Below are positions 46,344 through 54,211 of a DNA stretch of 64,000 nucleotides, in pieces. The stretch is from positions 124,001 to 188,000 of the forward strand of contig JAETQF010000001.1 of NCBI GenBank assembly GCA_021770845.1, written 5' to 3'. Each line of letters begins with the position of its first letter. Position 1 is the first letter of the stretch. This stretch comes from Oscillospiraceae bacterium. Lineage in GTDB: Bacteria; Bacillota; Clostridia; Oscillospirales; Oscillospiraceae. The translations under genes were made by a program, and so were the position numbers. A model generated the notes under the pieces. It made no database searches. It saw only the letters and a program-made list of their open reading frames with translations, and was not told the origin of the DNA.

Positions 46344-47906
46344 ATGAGCGCATCTCGAGAGAAAAAGCAGCGCCAGAGCGCCGGGCCCTCTGAAAAGGCC
46401 CTTCAGGCCCAGCAGCAGCAGGCCGTCCGCAAGCGCAAGACCATCATCTACACCGTGATCGGCGTGGTGATCGCGGGCCTGGTGGCCGCGCTGCTGATCT
46501 GGAACTCCGGCTTCTTTCAGGCCCGGGCCACAGCCGCCACCGTGGGGGATACCACCCTGTCCACCGCGGAGCTGAGCTACTATTATTATAACGCCCGCCA
46601 GACCTATGCCATGTACGGCTCCTATCTGGGCTTTGATACCTCCAAGTCTGACGACGAGCAGACCTATACCGGGGATGAGAACAAGACCTTCCGCGACTTC
46701 TTCCTGGAGACCGCCCTCTCCTCCGCCCAGCGGGATATCGCCCTGGCGGCGGAGGCCCTGAAGAACGGCCACACCGAGGCCGAGGTTCAGGAGGATGTGG
46801 ACGCCCAGATCAGCTCCATCAAGGCCCAGGGCGCCTCCTATGGGTACGGCTATTCCGCCTTCCTCAAGGCCAACTACGGCCCCTATATGAGCGCGGGGAT
46901 CTATAAGCAGATCGTCACCCGGGCCCTGCTGGCCCAGATCGCCCAGAACGAAAAGAGCGAGGCCCTGTCCGACAGCTACACCACGGAGGATCTGGAGGCC
47001 TACTACGGCGAGGACAACCACGCCGACACCTATGATACCTTCGAGTACTCCTACCTCTACTTCACCCCCAAAACGGTGGAGACCAAGGACAAGGACGGCA
47101 ACGACATCGACGAGGACAAGGTCAACGCCGAGAAGGAGCTGGCCCTGGCCGAGGCCAAGACCAATGCGGACGAGGCCCTGAAGGCCCTCAAGGACGGCGA
47201 TAAGCTGGCCGACGTAGCCAAGAAGTACGAGCTGGCGGAGTCCAACATCGCCGACCACACCACCACCGTGGGCACCAGCGGCATCCCCTCCGCGATCCAG
47301 GAGAAGCTGCTGGCGCTGAAGGAGGGCGAGTTTGAGCTGGTGGAGAACGGCGAGAGCGGCTACTATGTCATCACCTTCCACGGCCGGGAGCGGGTGGACG
47401 AGGCCACCAAGGTCGTGCGCCATATCCTGATCACGGCGGACAACACCACCGACGATGACGGCAAGCTGGTGGCCCCCACCGACGAGGCCTGGGCCGCCGC
47501 CAAGGAGAAGATGGACGCCATCGTGGCTGAGTTCGAGGGTGGCGACAAGAGCGAGGACGCTTTCGCCAAGCTGGCCAACGAGAAGTCCGACGACAGCGAC
47601 GGCACCGACGGCGGGTTGTATGAGGACGTGGCCCAGAACGAGTTCGTCACCGAGTTCAACGACTGGATGTTCGACAGCGCCCGCAAGCCCGGCGACACCG
47701 GCGTGGTGCAGCACTCCGCCGAGGAGGGCTCCACCAGAGGCTACTACGGCTACCACTTCATCTATCTGGTGGGCGACGGCGAGGTCAAGTGGGCCCGCGA
47801 CGTGCGCAGCGCCCTGACTACCCAGGATCTGAACGCCTGGAGCGAGGAGCTGATCAAGGGCTTCGAGACCTCCCTGTCCGACGGCGCCAATGTTCTGGGC
47901 CGCTGA
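46344..47906 (+). CDS. Membrane-anchored peptidyl-prolyl isomerase (PrsA/PpiC type)
   Basis: 520 residues. A charged N-terminus and one helix (TIIYTVIGVVIAGLVAALLIW) anchor it, with the rest outside. A SurA-like N-terminal helical region (TLSTAELSYYYYNARQTY) is followed by two parvulin-like parts; the second, from VRHILITADNTTDDDG, ends with GGLYEDV and SAEEGSTRGYYGYHFIYLV. It should fold exported proteins. No lipobox is present, unlike PrsA. The start lies at a position with GAGAGGATTG upstream. Confidence 0.85.
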   Translation: MSASREKKQRQSAGPSEKALQAQQQQAVRKRKTIIYTVIGVVIAGLVAALLIWNSGFFQARATAATVGDTTLSTAELSYYYYNARQTYAMYGSYLGFDTSKSDDEQTYTGDENKTFRDFFLETALSSAQRDIALAAEALKNGHTEAEVQEDVDAQISSIKAQGASYGYGYSAFLKANYGPYMSAGIYKQIVTRALLAQIAQNEKSEALSDSYTTEDLEAYYGEDNHADTYDTFEYSYLYFTPKTVETKDKDGNDIDEDKVNAEKELALAEAKTNADEALKALKDGDKLADVAKKYELAESNIADHTTTVGTSGIPSAIQEKLLALKEGEFELVENGESGYYVITFHGRERVDEATKVVRHILITADNTTDDDGKLVAPTDEAWAAAKEKMDAIVAEFEGGDKSEDAFAKLANEKSDDSDGTDGGLYEDVAQNEFVTEFNDWMFDSARKPGDTGVVQHSAEEGSTRGYYGYHFIYLVGDGEVKWARDVRSALTTQDLNAWSEELIKGFETSLSDGANVLGR

Positions 47907-47921
47907 TTGAATCAAAAAACG

Positions 47922-47953
47922 CGAGGGCCGGACAGCTTGTCTGGCCCTCGTTT
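47922..47953 (+). terminator. Terminator between PPIase and tcdA
   Basis: CGAGGGCC...GGCCCTCG stem at 47922-47950, followed by TTTC. Confidence 0.75.
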
Positions 47954-47972
47954 CATTGGGAGCGTGTTTTTT

Positions 47973-48692
47973 ATGGACGAACAGTTTATCCGCACTCAGA
48001 TGCTGCTGGGCAAGGAGGCCATGGAGCGGCTGCAAGCCGCCCATGTGGCGGTGTTCGGGCTGGGGGGCGTGGGGAGCTGGTGCGCCGAGGCCCTGTGCCG
48101 CTCCGGCGTGGGCGAGCTCACCCTGGTGGATCAGGACACCGTTTCGGTGAGCAACCTCAACCGGCAGGCCGCCGCCCTCCACTCCACCGTGGGCATGGAC
48201 AAGACCCGGGCCACCGCCCAGCGGCTGGCGGACATCGCCCCGGGCTGCGTCCTCCACCCCATGGCCGCCCGGTATGAGGCAGAGTGCCGGGAGGATTTTT
48301 TCCAGGCCCGGTACGACTACCTGGTGGACGCCATCGACCTGGTGAGCTGCAAGCTGGATCTCATTGAGACCGCCCATGCCCGGGGCATCCCCTCCATCTC
48401 CGCCCTGGGCACCGGCAACAAGCGGGACGCCCAGCTCCTCCGCATCGCCGACATCTCCCAGACCGAGGGCTGCCCCCTGGCCCGGGTGGTGCGCAAGGAG
48501 CTGCGGAAGCGGGGCATCCCCCACCATAAAGTTGTCTTTTCCCCGGAGCTGGCCTACAATGCCGAGGACGGCGCCGAGGCCCCGCCCCCGGGCCGGCGGT
48601 CTATCCCCGCCAGCGCCATGTGGGTGCCGGCGGCGGCGGGGCTGCTGCTGGCCCAGGCGGTTATTCTGGAGCTTGGGGGGTGCGGCGGCTGA
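47973..48692 (+). CDS. tcdA: tRNA threonylcarbamoyladenosine dehydratase (E1-like)
   Basis: 239 residues from ATG 47973. ThiF/E1 fold: the ATP-binding VFGLGGVGSWCAEAL, then DQDTVSVSNLNRQ and DAIDLVSCKLDLI. The C-terminal part holds PHHKVVFSPE. It cyclises t6A to ct6A in tRNA. It ends overlapping the convergent PAP2 gene by 32 bp. Confidence 0.9.
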   Translation: MDEQFIRTQMLLGKEAMERLQAAHVAVFGLGGVGSWCAEALCRSGVGELTLVDQDTVSVSNLNRQAAALHSTVGMDKTRATAQRLADIAPGCVLHPMAARYEAECREDFFQARYDYLVDAIDLVSCKLDLIETAHARGIPSISALGTGNKRDAQLLRIADISQTEGCPLARVVRKELRKRGIPHHKVVFSPELAYNAEDGAEAPPPGRRSIPASAMWVPAAAGLLLAQAVILELGGCGG

Positions 48693-49230
48693 GGCGCTCC
48701 CACGCCTTCTTCACCACAAATGCCCCCAAAAGCCCGCACAGGGAGCCCACCACCGCCCCCGCCAGCACGTCGCTGGGGAAATGCACCCCCACGTACAGCC
48801 GGGACAGGCCCATCACCGCCGCCAGACACACCGCCGTGATCTTCATCCACCGTTTGGGCGCGGACAGGCACACCGCGATGGCAAAGGCGAAAGCGGCGTT
48901 GGTGTGGCCCGAGGGGAAGGAGTTGGGATCCTTCTCCGGCACCAGGTTGACGAAGTTCTCGATCACCAGCCAGGGCCGGGCCCGGGCCACCAGCGGCTTG
49001 ATGGTGAAGTTCACCACCACCAGCCCGATCAGCATGGCGCACAGTGCCGACAGCCCCGCCTTCCGCGTCTGCCTGAACAGCAGCAGCACCAGGCACAGCA
49101 CGATAAACAGCATCCCGGTGTTGCCCAGTTGGGTATACAGCTTCATAAACGGATCCAGCAGGGCGCAGCGCACATTCTGGGCGATCCACACCAGCACCTG
49201 CTCGTCCATCTGTTGGATAAATTCCGGCAT
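48661..49230 (-). CDS. PAP2-family membrane phosphatase
   Basis: 189 residues from ATG 49230. Five to six helices. All three acid phosphatase motifs are present: KPLVARARPW, FPSGHTNAAF and SRLYVGVHFPSD. It may dephosphorylate undecaprenyl diphosphate (like BcrC/PgpB) or another lipid phosphate. Convergent overlap with tcdA and divergent from the glycosyltransferases. Confidence 0.9.
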   Translation of the reverse strand: MPEFIQQMDEQVLVWIAQNVRCALLDPFMKLYTQLGNTGMLFIVLCLVLLLFRQTRKAGLSALCAMLIGLVVVNFTIKPLVARARPWLVIENFVNLVPEKDPNSFPSGHTNAAFAFAIAVCLSAPKRWMKITAVCLAAVMGLSRLYVGVHFPSDVLAGAVVGSLCGLLGAFVVKKAWERLSRRTPQAPE

Positions 49231-49247
49231 CCTTGTCCCTCCCCGCC

Positions 49248-49276
49248 TTGACCCGGGGGCCAAAGCTATGTATAAT
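49248..49276 (+). promoter_or_regulatory. Sigma-A promoter of the glycosyltransferase operon
   Basis: TTGACC and TATAAT, 17-bp spacer, 65 bp before the start. Confidence 0.85.
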
Positions 49277-49340
49277 AAATGAGTCCACTTTAATATTAAC
49301 CCATGGCCTGCCCCATGGCAAGCCCTTTTGGAGGTCAAAT

Positions 49341-51578
49341 ATGAAAGTCATCCATCTGATCAGCGGCGGGGACACCGGCGGGGCCAAAACCCACATCCAC
49401 ACCCTGCTCCAGGGGCTGAACCGGCACATCCAGGCGGACATGGTTTGCTTCACCGACGGGCCCTTCACCCAGGAGGCCCGGGCCCTGGGCATCCACACCG
49501 ACGTGCTCACCGGCAGCCCCCCCGCCGTGCTGAAAGCCCTCCGGGACAAGATCCGCCAGGGGGGCTACGACCTGATCCACTGCCACGGCTCCCGGGGCAA
49601 CCTGATGGGGGCCCTGCTGAAGCACTCCACCGGCCTGCCCCTGGTCACCACCGTCCACTCCGATCCCAAGATCGACTACATGGGCCGCCCCCTGGCCGCC
49701 CTCACCTTTGGCACCCTCAATAGCTGGGCCCTGCGGCGTATCCCCAACCATATCGGGGTGTCCCAGCCCATGGTGGATCTGCTCATCGGCCGGGGCTACG
49801 ACCCCCAGGCCGTCTTTGACATACCCAACGGCCTGGATTTCTCCAACCCCACCTCCCGGCTGACCCGGGAGGAGTACCTGGCCTCCCTGGGGCTGGACTG
49901 GCCCCGGGACGCGGTGATCGCCGGCATCGCCGCCCGCCTGAACCCGGTGAAGGACATGGGCACCCTGCTGCGGGGCTTCGCCCTGGCCCACAGGGAACAG
50001 CCCAGCCTGCGCCTCATCATCGCCGGAGAGGGCGAGGAGGGCCCCATGCTCCGCCAGCTGGCCCAGGAGCTGGAGGTGGAGGACGCGGTGTGCTTCGCCG
50101 GCTGGGTGGAGGACACCGACAGCTTCTACCACGCCATCGACATCAACACCCTCACCTCCCTGTCCGAGGGCTTCCCCTACTCCCTGCCCGAGGGGGCCCG
50201 GTTCGCCCTGCCCACCGTGGCCACCAACGTGGGGGGCGTGCCCGCCCTCATCAAGCACAACGTCACCGGCCTGCTGTTCCAGCCCCGGGATCACGAGGCC
50301 CTGGGCCGCCATCTGGCGGATCTGGCCGCCAACTCCGCCCTGCGCCGCCGGCTGGGGGACAAGCTGCTGGAAAAGGCCCGGGAGTCCTATTCCATTGAGA
50401 ACACCGTCCGCCGGCAGCTGGAGATCTATGAGACCATCCTCCGCCGGAGGGATCGGGCCGGCCGGAAACGGGACGGAGTGATCCTCTGCGGGGCCTACGG
50501 TCAGAACAACGCCGGGGACGAGGCGGTGCTGAAGGCCCTGGTGGCCGAGCTGCGCTCCATCGACCCGGATATGCCCCTGTGGGTCATGACCCGGAAGCCC
50601 AAGGCCACCCGGCGGATCCACCGGGTGGGGGCCATCTACACCTTCAACCTCCCCGCCTTCTGCCGCCGTATGTCCAAGTCCGCGCTGTACGCCAACGGCG
50701 GCGGCTCCCTGATCCAGGACGTGACCAGCCACCGCTCCCTGTGGTTCTACCTGTTCACCCTGGCCGCCGCCAAGCGGCTGGGCTGCCAGGTGATGATGTA
50801 CGGCTGCGGCATCGGCCCCATCCAGTCCCCCCGGAACCGGAAGCGGGCGGGCCGGATCATCAACCGGAACGTGGACGCCATCACCCTGCGGGACTGCGCC
50901 TCCCTGGCCGAGCTGGCCGCCCTGGGGGTGGATCGGCCCCGGATCCAGGTGGCCGCCGATCCCGCCGTCTCCCTGCCCGCCGCCCCGGCGGAGGAGGCGG
51001 AGGCCATGCTGGAGCAGGCGGGCCTGCTCCCCCAGGAGGGCCAGCGGTATCTGGGCGTCACCGTCCGGCCCTGGCCCGGCTTTGAGGACAAGCTGTCCGC
51101 CTTTGCCCAGGCCATCGACTACGCCTATGAGAAGCACGGCCTGCTGCCCGTTTTTCTTCCCATCGAGGGCAGGCTGGACGTGGCGGCGGCAAAGCAGGTG
51201 GCCGCCCGGCTCCAGAAGGCCCCCGCCGCCATCCTGCCCCCCTGCGCCAGCTCCGAGCTGGCCATCGCCCTGTCCGCCCGGATGGACGTGGCACTGTCCA
51301 TGCGCCTCCACGCGCTGATTTTCGCCGCCGCCCGGGGGGTGCCCCTGGTGGGGGTGGTGTACGATCCCAAGGTCAGCGCCTTCCTGGAGCGGGTGGAGCA
51401 GGATCTCTGCGTCCCCCTGGAGGAACTCACCGCCCAGGGCCTGTGCGCCCTGCTGGACGCCGCCGAGGCCCGCACCCGGGATCGGGCCGCCCTGTCCGCC
51501 AAAACCGCCCGCCTGGTGGAGCTGGAGCGGATCAACCGGGAGCAGGCCGCCCAGCTTTTGGAGGGTGCCGCCCCATGA
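49341..51578 (+). CDS. Glycosyltransferase-polysaccharide pyruvyltransferase (CsaB) fusion
   Basis: 745 residues from ATG 49341. Residues about 1-375 are a GT4-type transferase: SGGDTGGAKTHI, DLIHCHGSRGN, LNPVKDMGTLL, and the nucleotide-sugar site SLSEGFPYSLPEG. Residues about 380-745 are CsaB-like, with GAYGQNNAGDEAVL, YANGGGSLIQDV, CGIGPIQS and SMRLHALIFAA. CsaB adds ketal pyruvate to a cell-wall polymer that SLH domains bind. Here one protein would both build and pyruvylate the glycan. The next glycosyltransferase overlaps it (ATGA). Confidence 0.9.
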   Translation: MKVIHLISGGDTGGAKTHIHTLLQGLNRHIQADMVCFTDGPFTQEARALGIHTDVLTGSPPAVLKALRDKIRQGGYDLIHCHGSRGNLMGALLKHSTGLPLVTTVHSDPKIDYMGRPLAALTFGTLNSWALRRIPNHIGVSQPMVDLLIGRGYDPQAVFDIPNGLDFSNPTSRLTREEYLASLGLDWPRDAVIAGIAARLNPVKDMGTLLRGFALAHREQPSLRLIIAGEGEEGPMLRQLAQELEVEDAVCFAGWVEDTDSFYHAIDINTLTSLSEGFPYSLPEGARFALPTVATNVGGVPALIKHNVTGLLFQPRDHEALGRHLADLAANSALRRRLGDKLLEKARESYSIENTVRRQLEIYETILRRRDRAGRKRDGVILCGAYGQNNAGDEAVLKALVAELRSIDPDMPLWVMTRKPKATRRIHRVGAIYTFNLPAFCRRMSKSALYANGGGSLIQDVTSHRSLWFYLFTLAAAKRLGCQVMMYGCGIGPIQSPRNRKRAGRIINRNVDAITLRDCASLAELAALGVDRPRIQVAADPAVSLPAAPAEEAEAMLEQAGLLPQEGQRYLGVTVRPWPGFEDKLSAFAQAIDYAYEKHGLLPVFLPIEGRLDVAAAKQVAARLQKAPAAILPPCASSELAIALSARMDVALSMRLHALIFAAARGVPLVGVVYDPKVSAFLERVEQDLCVPLEELTAQGLCALLDAAEARTRDRAALSAKTARLVELERINREQAAQLLEGAAP

Positions 51579-52654
51579 AACAGATTTTGTGCCTCTCCTA
51601 CACCCCCTGGCGGGCCCGGCCCAACCGCACCCAGCAGCTGCTGGCCCGGCTGGGTGACGCGAAGATTCTCTTTATCGAGCCCCCGCCCCCCAAGGGCGCC
51701 CCCAAGCCGGAGCAGGGCCGCCGGGTGCGGAGCCACATCACCGCCTATACCCTGCCCGTCCCCCTGCCCGGGCCCAGGGAGCAGTCCCTGTTCGCCCGCA
51801 GGCGGCTGGATCGGGCCACGGACTTCCTCCAGAAGCTCATGGCCAAGCACCACTTCCAGGAGCCTGTGCTGTGGTGCACCGCCCCCGTCCACGCCCAGTT
51901 CCTGGATCGGCTGGCCTACCGGGGGGCGGTGTACGACTGCCACCGCTTCTGGGACGAGTCCTTCCTGGAGCTGGAGAGCGACCTCACCCGCCACGCCGAG
52001 GTGGTGTTCGCCGCCTCCTTCGGGCTGACCCGGCGGCTGTCTCCCTGCAGCGACAACATCGCCCTGCTGCCCAACGGGGTGAACCCCCTGCTGTTCTCCC
52101 AGGGGGAGCACCCCCTCCCCCCTGCCCTGCGTGATCTTCCCGGCCAGGTGATTTTCGGGCGGGTGGGGGGCGTCACCGGCAAGGTGGATCTGGAGCCCCT
52201 GCTCTACGCCGCCCGCCGCCGCCCGGAGTGGACGTTCGTCCTCATGGGCCGGGCCACCAAGCCCGCGGCCCAGCAGCTGAAGGGCCAGGACAACATCATC
52301 CTCACCGGGCCGGTGAACTCTATGGAGGTGCCCGACTGCCTGTGCCGGTGCGACGTGCTGTTCGACCTGCCCCGGCTGGATCGGCTGGGCAGCGACGTGG
52401 TGCCCATCTCCATCTATGAGTACTTTGCCGCCGGACGGCCGGTGGCCGCCGTCACCGATCCCAACGTACCCGACCCCTACCCCCAGCTCATCCACACCGC
52501 CTATGACGGGGCGGGCTTCCTGAGGGCCTGCAAGGAGGCGCTGGAGGAGGATCCCTGCCTGTGCGCCCAGCGGCGGGCCTTCGCCCAGCAGTCCTCCTGG
52601 GCCGGGCGGGCGGCCCAGGTGGCCTCCATTTTTGAAGCCGTGGGCCTGTTTTGA
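51575..52654 (+). CDS. Glycosyltransferase, CsaB-associated
   Basis: 359 residues, GT4-like fold. N-terminal MKQILCLSYTPWRARPNRTQQL; a middle segment with YDCHRFWDESF; LLPNGVNPLLF before the C-terminal domain; and PISIYEYFAAGRPVAAV as the donor-binding region. Overlaps the fusion gene, so both act in the same glycan pathway, probably the secondary cell-wall polymer. Its sugar is unknown. Confidence 0.85.
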   Translation: MKQILCLSYTPWRARPNRTQQLLARLGDAKILFIEPPPPKGAPKPEQGRRVRSHITAYTLPVPLPGPREQSLFARRRLDRATDFLQKLMAKHHFQEPVLWCTAPVHAQFLDRLAYRGAVYDCHRFWDESFLELESDLTRHAEVVFAASFGLTRRLSPCSDNIALLPNGVNPLLFSQGEHPLPPALRDLPGQVIFGRVGGVTGKVDLEPLLYAARRRPEWTFVLMGRATKPAAQQLKGQDNIILTGPVNSMEVPDCLCRCDVLFDLPRLDRLGSDVVPISIYEYFAAGRPVAAVTDPNVPDPYPQLIHTAYDGAGFLRACKEALEEDPCLCAQRRAFAQQSSWAGRAAQVASIFEAVGLF

Positions 52655-52723
52655 TGGTTTCGCCATGGTTCGCCCTTTTCGCTCCCGGCGGATTGTATAA
52701 GCCTACGAAAATCCGCCGCCCTC

Positions 52724-52752
52724 TTGATTTTTTTGAATGTTTTCGATAAAAT
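52724..52752 (+). promoter_or_regulatory. Sigma-A promoter of the pur operon
   Basis: TTGATT and TAAAAT, 17-bp spacer. The leader to purE would be about 165 nt. Confidence 0.75.
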
Positions 52753-52772
52753 GATAGTGAATTTTTTGGAGC

Positions 52773-52857
52773 GAGGTGCTTATTCATGGAGCGTTCCGTC
52801 CATGTTCGTCCGGCTGTCCGCCGCCGCGGCACCTTTGTGCCCAAATCTGTCCATTAA
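52773..52857 (+). other. Structured purE leader with 23-codon ORF
   Basis: An ATG at 52786 follows GAGGTG at 7-nt spacing and opens a 23-residue frame (starts MERSVHVRPAVRRRG), stop at 52855-52857. The same RNA can form a closed structure: AGGTGC (52774-52779) with GCACCT (52829-52834), enclosing a CATGGA/TCCATG hairpin and a smaller GGC/GCC one. A terminator follows. The arrangement suggests attenuation; I cannot match it to a known riboswitch. Confidence 0.5.
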
Positions 52858-52861
52858 CCGC

Positions 52862-52905
52862 AAAACAGGTTCGCCCGCACCCGCGCGGCGGCCTGTTTTA
52901 TTTTT
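52862..52905 (+). terminator. Attenuator-type terminator upstream of purE
   Basis: AAAACAGG (52862-52869) pairs with CCTGTTTT (52892-52899), with an inner CGCC/GGCG, followed by ATTTTT. It lies between the leader ORF and purE. Confidence 0.75.
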
Positions 52906-52923
52906 CACAAGGAGGGTTTTATC

Positions 52924-53421
52924 GTGAAAAAAGTCGCCGTGATCATGGGCTCCGACTCCGACTGGCCGGTGGTCAAGGGGGCCTGTACCCAGCTGAAGGA
53001 GTTCGGCATCCCCTATGAGGCCCACATTTTGAGCGCCCACCGCACCCCCGCCGCCGCCGCGGACTTCGCCAAAAGCGCCAGGGCCAACGGCTTCGGCGTG
53101 CTCATCTGCGCGGCGGGCATGGCCGCCCACCTGGCGGGGGCCTTCGCGGGGAACTCCACCCTGCCCGTCATCGGCATCCCCATGAAGGGAGGCGCCATGG
53201 ACGGGCTGGACGCCCTGCTGGCCACCGTCCAGATGCCCAGCGGCATCCCGGTGGCCACCGTGGCCATCAACGGGGCCAAAAACGCCGCCGTGCTGGCCGC
53301 CCAGATTCTGGCGGTGTCCGACGACGAGCTGGCCGCCAAGCTGGACGGGGCCCGGGAGAAGATGGCCGCCCAGATCGCCGAGAAGGAGGCCAAATTACAG
53401 GTGGAATTAAATCAAGCATGA
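52924..53421 (+). CDS. purE: N5-carboxyaminoimidazole ribonucleotide mutase
   Basis: 165 residues from a GTG at 52924 with AAGGAGGG upstream. Signature MGSDSDWPVVK, the SAHRTP loop and CAAGMAAHLAG. It makes CAIR; no purK is in the window, so the substrate source is not settled. First gene of the operon. Confidence 0.95.
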   Translation: MKKVAVIMGSDSDWPVVKGACTQLKEFGIPYEAHILSAHRTPAAAADFAKSARANGFGVLICAAGMAAHLAGAFAGNSTLPVIGIPMKGGAMDGLDALLATVQMPSGIPVATVAINGAKNAAVLAAQILAVSDDELAAKLDGAREKMAAQIAEKEAKLQVELNQA

Positions 53422-53434
53422 TTTGATTCCACCT

Positions 53435-53462
53435 GTAGGGGAGGGGCTTGCCCCTCCCCTAC
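53435..53462. repeat. GTAGGGG palindromic hairpin, between purE and purC
   Basis: GTAGGGGAGGGGC and GCCCCTCCCCTAC around TT. It shares the GTAGGGG ends with the 65-bp repeat at 40366-40430. It could damp read-through inside the operon. Confidence 0.7.
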
Positions 53463-53502
53463 ACAATATGATTTCACAATATCATTTATGGAGGAATTCA
53501 TT

Positions 53503-54189
53503 ATGGAAAACAAACTGGTTTACACCGGCAAAACTAAGAACGTCTATGCCCTGGACAACGGAAATTATCTGCTCAAGTTCAAGGACGACTGCACCGGCAA
53601 GGACGGTGTGTTCGACCCCGGCGAGAACTCCGTGGGCCTGACCATCGAGGGCGTGGGCGACGTGAACCTGCGTATGTCCATCTACTTCTTCGAGAAGATC
53701 AACGCCGCCGGCATCCGCACCCACTACGTCTCCGCCGACCTGAAGGACACCACCATGGAGGTGCTGCCCGCCAAGGTGTTCGGCAAGGGGCTGGAGGTCA
53801 TCTGCCGCCACAAGGCGGTGGGCTCCTTCCTCCGCCGGTACGGCGAGTATATCGAGGAGGGCGCCGATCTGCCCGCCTATGTGGAGACCACCTTCAAGAA
53901 TGACGAGAAGGGCGACCCCCTGGTGACCAAGGACGGCCTGGTGGCCCTGGGCGTCATGACCGAGACGCAGTACGACGACATCAAGGACATGACCCAGAAG
54001 ATCACCCAGATCGTGGCTGACGACCTGAAAGCCAAGGGACTGGTGCTCTACGACATCAAGTTCGAGTACGGCTATGACGCCGACGGCAAGGTGATGCTCA
54101 TCGACGAGATCGCCTCCGGCAATATGCGGGTGTACAAGGACGGGCAGTATATCGACCCCATGACCCTGTCCAAGCTGTTCTTCGCCTGA
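53503..54189 (+). CDS. purC: SAICAR synthetase
   Basis: 228 residues from ATG 53503; GGAGGAATTC precedes it, and the in-frame ATG at 53488 lacks a site. Typical motifs: YTGKTKNVY, and [25 protein letters not shown]. It joins CAIR and aspartate. Confidence 0.95.
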   Translation: MENKLVYTGKTKNVYALDNGNYLLKFKDDCTGKDGVFDPGENSVGLTIEGVGDVNLRMSIYFFEKINAAGIRTHYVSADLKDTTMEVLPAKVFGKGLEVICRHKAVGSFLRRYGEYIEEGADLPAYVETTFKNDEKGDPLVTKDGLVALGVMTETQYDDIKDMTQKITQIVADDLKAKGLVLYDIKFEYGYDADGKVMLIDEIASGNMRVYKDGQYIDPMTLSKLFFA

Positions 54190-54211
54190 GGCGCGGGAGG
54201 GAACGGCATCC

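Noticed and set aside
46212-48527. 771-codon minus-strand ORF opposite the PPIase and tcdA genes
   Set aside because: Val/Gly/His-rich shadow spanning two real genes and their terminator.
52759-52923. Known purine-type riboswitch in the purE leader
   Set aside because: The conserved junction and loop sequences of the guanine/adenine aptamer are absent.
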